Under the pieces are notes generated by a model that ran no database searches, had not been told where the DNA came from, and saw only the letters and a program-made list of their open reading frames with translations. Shown in pieces: positions 7,925-14,484 of a stretch of DNA of 27,324 nt (its first letter is position 1; each line of letters opens with the position of its first letter). The translations under genes and the position numbers were made by a program. Location of the stretch: assembly GCA_035711465.1 (NCBI GenBank), contig DASTCC010000014.1, positions 1 to 27,324 on the forward strand, given 5' to 3'. Source of the DNA: DASTCC01 sp035711465. Its GTDB lineage: Bacteria; Acidobacteriota; Vicinamibacteria; Vicinamibacterales; SCN-69-37.

Positions 7925-8530
7925 ATGTTTCATCCGAAGGTCGCGCAGCCCGATCACGAGATCGTCGACCTGATCACGCGACGATGGAGTCCGCGCGCCT
8001 TCGACGCCTCGCGCGACGTCGCCCGCGAAGATCTGCTGCGCCTCTTCGAGGCCGCCCGCTGGGCGCCCTCATCATTCAACGAACAGCCGTGGCGCTTCGT
8101 GGTCGCGCGCCGCGCCGATCCGGCGGCCTTCGCGGCGCTGCTGCGGACGCTGACCGCGCGCAATCAGGAGTGGGCGCAGGCGGCGCCGGTGCTGGCGCTC
8201 GTCGCGGTGCGGAGCACCCTCGAGCGCAACGACGTGGTCAATGCGCACGCCTGGTACGACACCGGACAGGCGGTCGCGAATCTGACGCTGCAGGCGACTG
8301 CCATCGGGATCTCGGTCCGGCAGATGCAGGGCTTCGACATCGAGGCCGCGCGCGCGGCGGTGCAGGTCGCGCCGCCGTTCGAGCCCGCCGTCATCATGGT
8401 GATCGGATACGCCGGCAGCCCGGAGACGCTCTCCCATCCGCCGCACCGCGATGCCGAGCAGGCGCCGCGATCGCGCCGGCCGGTCAGCGAGTTCGTCTTC
8501 GACGGCACGTGGGGCAGGTCACTCCGATGA
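7925..8530 (+). CDS. Nitroreductase family flavoprotein
   Basis: A 201-residue member of the FMN-dependent nitroreductase family, which reduces nitro groups, quinones or related electrophiles with NAD(P)H in the cytoplasm. Seen in sequence: the N-terminal FMN-phosphate motif RRWSPRAFD (residues about 17-25), AARWAPSSFNEQPWRFVV (about 44-61), the central AWYDTGQAVANLTLQATAIGI segment and the C-terminal VIMVIGYAG strand. The open frame runs back through the aminotransferase gene on the other strand, so the start must be internal: ATG at 7925 is preferred, with ATG at 7904 seven codons earlier. Neither has a good Shine-Dalgarno sequence. It overlaps the DinB-like gene by ATGA (8527-8530), implying coupled translation. 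Confidence 0.87.
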   Translation: MFHPKVAQPDHEIVDLITRRWSPRAFDASRDVAREDLLRLFEAARWAPSSFNEQPWRFVVARRADPAAFAALLRTLTARNQEWAQAAPVLALVAVRSTLERNDVVNAHAWYDTGQAVANLTLQATAIGISVRQMQGFDIEAARAAVQVAPPFEPAVIMVIGYAGSPETLSHPPHRDAEQAPRSRRPVSEFVFDGTWGRSLR

Positions 8531-9039
8531 CGAGCTACTCGACGCAGGCCACCGTCGCCGCGCTGATGGAGCGCGAACTGGAGAACGTGATCCAGGAGAT
8601 CGAGCTGTTTCCGGACGACGAGCTGTTGTGGGCGACGGTGCCGGGCGTGTCCAACTCCAGCGGCAATCTGGCGCTGCACCTTGCCGGCAACCTGCAGCAC
8701 TTCGTCGGCGCGCAAATTGGCGCGACGGGCTACGTGCGCGACCGGCCGCGCGAGTTCAGCCAGCGATCGGGCACACGCGCCGACGTCGTCGCCGAAGTGC
8801 GGCGCGCGATCGACGTCGTTCGTCGTGTCGTCCCGGCGCTGACCGACGAGCAATGGCGGGCGCCGTACGCGGAGCCTGTCGGCGGGGTGCCGCAGCAAAC
8901 CGGTCCGTTCCTGATGCACCTGGCCAGCCATGCCGCCTTCCATCTGGGCCAGATGGGATATCTGCGGCGCACGCTGACTGGCAAGTCAGAGTCCACAAAC
9001 CCGGTCGCGCCGAGAGTGCTGGCCGAAAAGCTAGGGTAG
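8527..9039 (+). CDS. DinB-like four-helix protein (DinB superfamily)
   Basis: A 170-residue predicted helical bundle of the DinB/YfiT-like superfamily. Two features support this: HLAGNLQHFVGAQIG (about residues 51-65) and HLASHAAFHLGQMGYLRR (about 138-155), which together offer the three histidines that bind a divalent metal in this fold. Family members include bacillithiol-type thiol transferases and damage-induced proteins, but the activity of most is unknown. There is no thiol-transferase-specific motif I can name. It is translationally coupled to the nitroreductase, which suggests a shared detoxification or redox role. The stop TAG ends 2 bases before the 181-bp inverted repeat. Confidence 0.8.
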   Translation: MTSYSTQATVAALMERELENVIQEIELFPDDELLWATVPGVSNSSGNLALHLAGNLQHFVGAQIGATGYVRDRPREFSQRSGTRADVVAEVRRAIDVVRRVVPALTDEQWRAPYAEPVGGVPQQTGPFLMHLASHAAFHLGQMGYLRRTLTGKSESTNPVAPRVLAEKLG

Positions 9040-9041
9040 CT

Positions 9042-9222
9042 TGGGGTCAGATCTTGAATTGCAGCATTTGGTGCCAGGTCTTGACAGCGTTTCCGCAGAT
9101 TTCCACAGAAAAGTGACGGGCTTTCCTTGCGGCGAGTAAGGCCGGTCCCTGTTTTCTGTGGAAATCTACGGAAACGCTGTCAAGACCTGACACCAAATGC
9201 TGCAATTCAAGATCTGACCCCA
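9042..9222. repeat. 181-bp near-perfect inverted repeat (MITE/REP-like)
   Basis: Two 71-base arms, 9042-9112 and 9152-9222, are reverse complements with two mismatches (positions equivalent to GGTGCCAGG versus GGTGTCAGG, and CCGCAGA versus CCGTAGA), around a 39-base loop. The outer ends begin TGGGGTCAGATCTTGAATTG. No open frame is present inside. The layout fits a non-autonomous repeat moved by a REP-associated tyrosine transposase or similar, but no transposase is in the window and I see no convincing target-site duplication. Transcribed from either side it would fold into a very long hairpin and may end transcription of both convergent genes. It supplies the last four codons and stop of the minus-strand gene. 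Confidence 0.85.
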
Positions 9223-10070
9223 GTCAGTACGCGCGACAGCGTGATCCGGGCGCGCGCGACGGGCAGGTTCGACACGTAGACATGCCGGACGCCGGCGTCG
9301 CGCAGCGTCCGCAGCGTCGTCGCGCACACCTCTTCGGCCGTGGCGCCAGCGCCGAACTCTTCGGTGAGCCCCGCCGCTGGCACCGGCAGGAACTGCTTCA
9401 GCGTCGCCAGAGTCTTCGGATTCGCGCTGCGATAGAAGAACGTGCCGAACACCCCGGGGAGGTCGACGCCCCGCCGGGCCAGCTCGTTCTGAAACGCCTC
9501 GACCTTCGCCAGGTCGTGATGTGACACGACCTGGGTGAGGTAAAACTCGGCCGAGAAGCGCGGATCGCACAGATACTCGACCTGCCGTCCGGGATCGCCG
9601 TGCGGATTCGCCCAGCCGCCGAGCGCCAGGCCCGGCACGTGCTGCCGGATGATCTCGCGCAGCTGCCAGGCATGCTCCACGCAGCGCGGGGGACCGATCG
9701 TGCGATCTCCGCCGAGCACGACCAGCGCCGTGAAGCCCTCGTGCCAGGCGCGCTCGGCGTAGGCGAGACAGAACTCGAGCGGATGTTTCGTCGTGAGAAA
9801 GGGCACGACGCGATTGCGAGGCACGTCGGCGCCGAGATTGATAACGAGATGGCGGAGGTTGTGTTCTTCCTTGGCGCCGACGGCGCTGTCGGTCAGGAAG
9901 ACGAACGTGCCCTCGCGCACCAGTCCACGGACGGCGTGGTAGGTGTCGATCCACGCGTCGCGCCCGGCTGAGGCGTCGAGCTCGGCGCGCGGCGGCCGCA
10001 GCTCCACCGACATGACGCCCTCGCGGCCATGGAGCGCCCGCACCAGCGGGCTTTCGAAGGGCGTCGACAT
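9207..10070 (-). CDS. Methylenetetrahydrofolate reductase-fold protein, divergent
   Basis: A 287-residue TIM-barrel protein related to MetF, which reduces 5,10-methylene-tetrahydrofolate using FAD. Matching landmarks: SVELRPPRAE (residues 21-30, Glu23 where MetF has its catalytic Glu in EFFPP), VVLGGDRTIGPP (117-128, Asp122 in the position of the flavin-contacting Asp), and FSAEFYLTQ (172-180, the family's GADF-x-TQ strand). The rest diverges, and it lacks some usual MetF wording, so it may be a MetF-like paralogue. The start ATG at 10068-10070 is chosen because it is 6 bases after a TATACT box; the open frame continues upstream into the divergent gene. The C-terminus (GVRS and stop) is encoded by the inverted repeat, so the native end has probably been replaced. 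Confidence 0.75.
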   Translation of the reverse strand: MSTPFESPLVRALHGREGVMSVELRPPRAELDASAGRDAWIDTYHAVRGLVREGTFVFLTDSAVGAKEEHNLRHLVINLGADVPRNRVVPFLTTKHPLEFCLAYAERAWHEGFTALVVLGGDRTIGPPRCVEHAWQLREIIRQHVPGLALGGWANPHGDPGRQVEYLCDPRFSAEFYLTQVVSHHDLAKVEAFQNELARRGVDLPGVFGTFFYRSANPKTLATLKQFLPVPAAGLTEEFGAGATAEEVCATTLRTLRDAGVRHVYVSNLPVARARITLSRVLTGVRS

Positions 10071-10076
10071 CTGGCC

Positions 10077-10086
10077 AGTATAGAGT
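10077..10086. promoter_or_regulatory. Overlapping divergent -10 boxes
   Basis: Minus strand: TATACT (10082-10077), then 6 bases, then the ATG at 10070. Plus strand: TAGAGT (10081-10086), then 6 bases, then the GTG at 10093. The two start codons are only 22 bases apart and the boxes share two bases. Neither gene has a Shine-Dalgarno site. Both messages would be leaderless, and polymerase could occupy only one direction at a time. Confidence 0.5.
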
Positions 10087-10092
10087 TTCTGG

Positions 10093-11070
10093 GTGGCTAC
10101 CGCGCTCTCGGCGCTGCTGGCGACCCCCAGCGTCACGCTCGCGCCGCATCCGACGCCGGTCGACGATCTCGTGCGGCTGCGCGCGCGGCTCGGCAGCGGC
10201 TGTCCACGGCTGCTGATGAAGCGCGACGATCTGCTGTCGTTCGGGCTCGGCGGCAACAAGGTTCGGAAGATTCAGACCGTGGCCGCCGAGGCGATGGCCG
10301 CCGGCGCCGACACGCTGGTCACGTGCGGCGGCCTGCAGTCGAATCACGCCCGGGTCACGGCCGCAGCCGGCGCCGCGCTCGGCCTGCACGTGGTTCTCGT
10401 GCTCAACGGCACGGGCGCGGCGGCGCCGACCGCGAACGCCCGGCTCGATCGGTTGTTCGGCGCCGACGTCCGTCTCGTCGCAACGCGCGAGGAGCGCGCG
10501 CCGGCGATGGAACGCGCCGCCGAAGACGCGCGCGCCGAAGGGCGGAGGCCGTTCGTCGTGCCGCTCGGCGCGTCGACGCCGATCGGCGCGATTGGGTTCG
10601 CCCTTGGCGTGCAGGAGATCGTCACCGCCGGCCTCAAGCCCTCCGTCATCGTCCACGCATCGTCGTCGGCGGGCACGCAGGCCGGCATGATCGCGGGCGC
10701 GGCGCTCTTCGGGATGCGCGCGCGAATCATCGGCGTCAGCGCGGACGAAACCGAAGCCGCGCTGTCGGCGTCGGTGGCCGCCCTGCTCATGGCGATGGCG
10801 GATCGCCTCGGCGCCAAGGCGGCGACGATCGGCGCGGATCGCGCGATCGAGATCGACGATCGGCAGGTCGGCGCCGGTTACGGCGAGCCGACGGACGCAT
10901 CGATCGAAGCGCTCGAGCTGGTCGCGCGCAGCGAGGGCATCCTGCTCGATCCGGTCTATACGGCCAAGGCGATGGCGGGGTTGATCGCCCGCGTGCGCGC
11001 CGGCGCGTTCGCCGCCGACGACACGGTGCTGTTCTGGCACACCGGCGGCCAGGTCGGCTTCTTCGCGTGA
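10093..11070 (+). CDS. D-cysteine desulfhydrase / ACC deaminase family PLP enzyme
   Basis: A 325-residue fold-type II PLP enzyme. The family either releases sulfide, ammonia and pyruvate from D-cysteine or deaminates 1-aminocyclopropane-1-carboxylate. Seen: LLMKRDDLLSFGLGGNKVRK (residues 41-59) with the PLP lysine at 56, CGGLQSNHAR (78-87) with the catalytic Ser83, HASSSAGTQAGM for phosphate binding (about 194-205), and FWHTGGQVGFFA at the C-terminus. Length matches the family. D-cysteine desulfhydrase is more likely than ACC deaminase on general grounds, but residues that separate them cannot be judged safely here. Start is a GTG with a TAGAGT box 6 bases upstream. It leads the run of five plus-strand genes; the next starts 19 bases after its stop. 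Confidence 0.83.
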   Translation: MATALSALLATPSVTLAPHPTPVDDLVRLRARLGSGCPRLLMKRDDLLSFGLGGNKVRKIQTVAAEAMAAGADTLVTCGGLQSNHARVTAAAGAALGLHVVLVLNGTGAAAPTANARLDRLFGADVRLVATREERAPAMERAAEDARAEGRRPFVVPLGASTPIGAIGFALGVQEIVTAGLKPSVIVHASSSAGTQAGMIAGAALFGMRARIIGVSADETEAALSASVAALLMAMADRLGAKAATIGADRAIEIDDRQVGAGYGEPTDASIEALELVARSEGILLDPVYTAKAMAGLIARVRAGAFAADDTVLFWHTGGQVGFFA

Positions 11071-11089
11071 ACGAGGGGCGAGCTATCGA

Positions 11090-12520
11090 ATGACACTGAC
11101 GTTTCTGGGCGCGGCGCGAACGGTCACCGGGTCGAAGTATCTCCTCGAAGTCGATGGCCACCGCGTCCTGATCGATTGCGGCCTGTTTCAAGGCGCGAAA
11201 GTCCTCCGCGAGCGCAACTGGCAATCGCTGCCCGTGCGCGCCGACAGCATCCACGCGATCGTGCTGACGCACGCGCATCTCGATCACTGCGGCTACCTGC
11301 CGCGGCTCGTCAGTCAAGGCTTCAAGGGGCGCATCTTCTGTACGCCGGCGACGTCGGAATTGTCCAAGATCGTGCTCGCCGACGCCGCGAAGCTGCAGGA
11401 AGAGGATGCCGAACGCGCCAATCGCAAGGGCTACACCAAGCATCACCCGGCGTTGCCGCTGTTCACCGAAGAGGACGCGGCGAGGGCGATGACGATGCTG
11501 CAGCCGCTCGGCTACGACCGGCCGATCGACGTCGCGCCCGGCGTCACCGTCGACTTCATCAACGCCGGGCACCTGCTCGGATCGGCGTACGCGCGGCTGC
11601 GAATCGCGTCGACCGGGAAGACCCTGCTGTTCGGCGGCGACCTCGGCCGCTACGGCCGGCCGGTGCTGCCCGATCCGCAACCGGTCGATCAGGCCGACGT
11701 CGTGCTGGTCGAATCCACCTACGGCGATCGCATCCACGAGCAGGACGACAACGGATCGCGGCTCGCCGAGATCGTGACCACGACCGCCGAGCGCCGCGGC
11801 AAGGTGATCATTCCGGCCTTCGCGCTCGGCCGTGTCGAAGAGCTGCTCTACTGGCTCAACCGGCTCGAAGACGAGCGTCGCATTCCCGAGCTGCCGGTCT
11901 ATGTCGACAGTCCGATGGCGTCCGCCGTGCTCGCCGAGTACCGCAAGCGCATCGACGAGCTCGATCCCGAGATCGCCACCAGCGCGGAGCCGAACGGGTA
12001 TCGCCGCGCCGCCGAGCGGAAGCTCTGCGCGTTCTGTACGGCGAAGCTGAAGGTGATTGCGTCGATCGCCGAATCGCGTGCCGTGCAGGAGTCGAATCAG
12101 CCGGCGGTCGTAATTTCGTCGAGCGGCATGGCGACCGGCGGCCGCGTCCTTCATCATCTCTCCCGCGCCCTGCCATTCGACCGAAATACCGTGCTCTTCA
12201 GCGGGTTTCAGGCCCAGGGCACCCGCGGCCGGGCGATCAAGGACGGCGCTGCCTACACGCGCATTCACGGCCAGGAAGTGCCCGTGCGCGCCCGGGTCGA
12301 GGCCCTCGACTCGATGTCGGCGCACGCCGACGCCAGCGAGATCCTGCGCTGGCTCAAGGGCTTCCGCACGCCGCCATCGCTCGTCTGCCTCGTCCATGGC
12401 GAGACCGGCCCGATGGACGTGCTCAAGGGCCGCATCGAGCGGGAATTCGGATGGAAGGTGTTGACGCCGGCACACCAAGAGAAAATTGACCTGCCGGTCA
12501 CGATAGGTCACGACGGGTAA
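11090..12520 (+). CDS. MBL-fold beta-CASP nuclease (RNA exonuclease type)
   Basis: A 476-residue metallo-beta-lactamase protein with a beta-CASP insert, the architecture of CPSF73/YSH1-like RNA-processing nucleases. Motifs: TVTGSKYLLE (residues 11-20), LTHAHLDHCGYLP (59-71) with zinc ligands His61, His63, Asp65 and His66, NAGHLLGSA (about 155-163), LLFGGDLGRYGRPVLPDP, VLVESTYGDRIH, the beta-CASP segment VYVDSPMASAVL, VVISSSGMATGGRVLHHL, and a C-terminal VCLVHGETGPMDVLK. It probably cleaves RNA 5'-to-3' or endonucleolytically in the cytoplasm; bacterial homologues are often called RNA-specific exonucleases. A GAGGGG Shine-Dalgarno-like site at 11073-11078 is 11 bases from the ATG, rather far. 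Next gene begins 14 bases after its stop. Confidence 0.92.
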   Translation: MTLTFLGAARTVTGSKYLLEVDGHRVLIDCGLFQGAKVLRERNWQSLPVRADSIHAIVLTHAHLDHCGYLPRLVSQGFKGRIFCTPATSELSKIVLADAAKLQEEDAERANRKGYTKHHPALPLFTEEDAARAMTMLQPLGYDRPIDVAPGVTVDFINAGHLLGSAYARLRIASTGKTLLFGGDLGRYGRPVLPDPQPVDQADVVLVESTYGDRIHEQDDNGSRLAEIVTTTAERRGKVIIPAFALGRVEELLYWLNRLEDERRIPELPVYVDSPMASAVLAEYRKRIDELDPEIATSAEPNGYRRAAERKLCAFCTAKLKVIASIAESRAVQESNQPAVVISSSGMATGGRVLHHLSRALPFDRNTVLFSGFQAQGTRGRAIKDGAAYTRIHGQEVPVRARVEALDSMSAHADASEILRWLKGFRTPPSLVCLVHGETGPMDVLKGRIEREFGWKVLTPAHQEKIDLPVTIGHDG

Positions 12521-12534
12521 CGACAGGTTCGCAA

Positions 12535-14484
12535 ATGCGCAAATACCTTCTCGAACAGGTGGACGATGCGGCGGTGGTGCAGTACTACGCCGATGGCTTC
12601 GAGGCGCTGCCGCTCGATCAGAAGATCCTGACGTGGCACCTGTATCAGGCAGCGCTCGCCGGACGCGACATCTTCTACGACCAGCGCTACGCGCACTCGC
12701 TCGAGATGCGCGAGGTTCTCGAGCAGATCCTGACGCATGCCGACGGCGTCGACGCCGATACGCTGGCGGAGATTCGCCGCTACACCAAGCTGTTCTGGAT
12801 CAACTCGGGCCCGCACAACAATCTGACCGCCCGCAAGTTCGTCCTGAAGTGCACGCCGGCGGCACTTGCGGCCGCCGCGCATGCCGCCGTCGCGAGCGGC
12901 GCACGCATGCCGACGCGGCCGGACGAGTCGGTCGACGCGCTGCTCGCGCGCCTCGAAGGCGCGTTCTTCGATCCGAACGTCGATCCGATGGTGACGCACA
13001 AGACGCCCGGTCCCGGCCGCGACATCCTCGCGTCGAGCGCCAATAACCTCTACGACCGCGTGACGATGGCCGACCTCGAAGGCTTCGAAGAGAAGTACGG
13101 GCTGAACTCGACGCTCGTGAAGCGGAACGGCGCGCTCGTCGAAGACGTCTGGCGCGTCAGCGGCAAGTACGGCGCGTGGCTGGCGCGGGTCGTCGGCCAC
13201 CTCCGCGCCGCGAGGCCCTACGCCACGCCGGCGATGCAGACCGCGCTCGACGCGTTGATCCGCTGGCTCGAAACCGGTGACGACGCCGATCGCGAGGCGT
13301 ACGACATCGCCTGGGTCGCCGACAAGGACTCGCCGATCGACACCATCAACGGCTTCATCGAGAACTATCTCGACGCGCGCGGCGTGAAGGGCGCGTGGGA
13401 AGCGCTGGTCTTCTACGTCAACCGCGAGAAGACCGAGAGCCTGCACCGCCTCGCCGAAGCGGCTGCCTGGTTCGAGGAGCGCATGCCCTGGGATCCGCAG
13501 TGGCGCCGCACCGACGTCGTCGGCGTCACCGCCCGTGCCATCGACGTCGTCGTCGAGACCGGCGAGGCCGGGCCGACGACGGCGATCGGGATCAACCTGC
13601 CGAACGATCAGCGCGTGCGCGAGACCTACGGCAGCAAGTCGGTGTCGCTTGCCAACATCAACGAGGCGTACGACAAGTCGATGCCGGCGAGTTATCGCAA
13701 GGAGTTCTGCTGGTCGGAGGACGAAGTGGCGCGTGCCGAGAAGTGGTCGGCGCTCGCCGGCGAGGTGACGACCGGCATTCACGAGGTGCTCGGACACGGA
13801 TCGGGCCGCGTCGCCGAGCACCTCAACGGGCAACCGCAGCTCGCGCTCAAGGAGCAGTACTCGTCGATCGAGGAGGCGCGAGCGGATCTGGTGGCGCTGT
13901 ACTTCGTGCCGGAGCCGAAGATCGCCGAGATCGGCATGCTGCCGGCCGAGCACCAGTCGGACATCGTGCTCGCCGAATACGAGTCCTACGCGCGCAACGC
14001 CATCGTCCAGCTGCGGCGCGTCCGCGAAGGCACGACGCTCGAGGAAGATCACATGCGCAACCGCCAGATGATCATCCACTGGCTGATCGCGAACTCGCGC
14101 GCCATCGACGTCCGCCGGCGCGACGGCAAGACCTACCACGTGATGGTCGACGCCGAGGGGTTCCGCCGCGGCGTCGCCACGCTCCTCGCCGAGGTGCAGC
14201 GCATCAAGTCCGAAGGCGACTACGACGCGGCGAAGGCGCTCTTCGAGACCTACGGCACGCACTTCGATCCGGCGCTTCGCGACGAAGTCGTCGCGCGCGT
14301 CGAACGGCTGAATCTGCCGTCGTACACAGGATTCGTCCAGCCGCGTCTCGAGCCCGTGGTCGACTCGTCGGGCCGGATCACCGACGTGAGGATCTCCTAT
14401 CCGCAGGATCTCGAGGCGCAGATGCTCGAGTACTCGGGCAAACGGCTGCCGGCCGCCGCGGCAGGCGCGGAGCAGACGCGATGA
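12535..14484 (+). CDS. Peptidase M49 (dipeptidyl peptidase III-like)
   Basis: A 649-residue zinc peptidase of family M49, which removes dipeptides from the N-terminus of short peptides. The hallmark HEXXGH is present as HEVLGH (residues 416-421), and the downstream EEARAD (446-451) supplies the third zinc ligand, matching the family's second motif. Length is normal for bacterial DPP III. The N-terminal domain (RKYLLEQVDDAAVVQYYADGF) has no signal peptide, so it should act in the cytoplasm. The last bases overlap the M28 peptidase start (ATGA at 14481-14484), so the two peptidases are translationally coupled although one is cytoplasmic and the other exported. A weak CAGG lies 8 bases before the ATG. 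Confidence 0.92.
   Translation: MRKYLLEQVDDAAVVQYYADGFEALPLDQKILTWHLYQAALAGRDIFYDQRYAHSLEMREVLEQILTHADGVDADTLAEIRRYTKLFWINSGPHNNLTARKFVLKCTPAALAAAAHAAVASGARMPTRPDESVDALLARLEGAFFDPNVDPMVTHKTPGPGRDILASSANNLYDRVTMADLEGFEEKYGLNSTLVKRNGALVEDVWRVSGKYGAWLARVVGHLRAARPYATPAMQTALDALIRWLETGDDADREAYDIAWVADKDSPIDTINGFIENYLDARGVKGAWEALVFYVNREKTESLHRLAEAAAWFEERMPWDPQWRRTDVVGVTARAIDVVVETGEAGPTTAIGINLPNDQRVRETYGSKSVSLANINEAYDKSMPASYRKEFCWSEDEVARAEKWSALAGEVTTGIHEVLGHGSGRVAEHLNGQPQLALKEQYSSIEEARADLVALYFVPEPKIAEIGMLPAEHQSDIVLAEYESYARNAIVQLRRVREGTTLEEDHMRNRQMIIHWLIANSRAIDVRRRDGKTYHVMVDAEGFRRGVATLLAEVQRIKSEGDYDAAKALFETYGTHFDPALRDEVVARVERLNLPSYTGFVQPRLEPVVDSSGRITDVRISYPQDLEAQMLEYSGKRLPAAAAGAEQTR

Noticed and set aside
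9042..9222. Insertion sequence with its own transposase
   Set aside because: The element is only 181 bp and has no open frame; at most it is a non-autonomous repeat.
10071..10259. N-terminal extension of the MetF-like frame
   Set aside because: It would cross the start of the divergent PLP enzyme gene; the ATG at 10070 has a -10-like box and leaves a normal-length protein.
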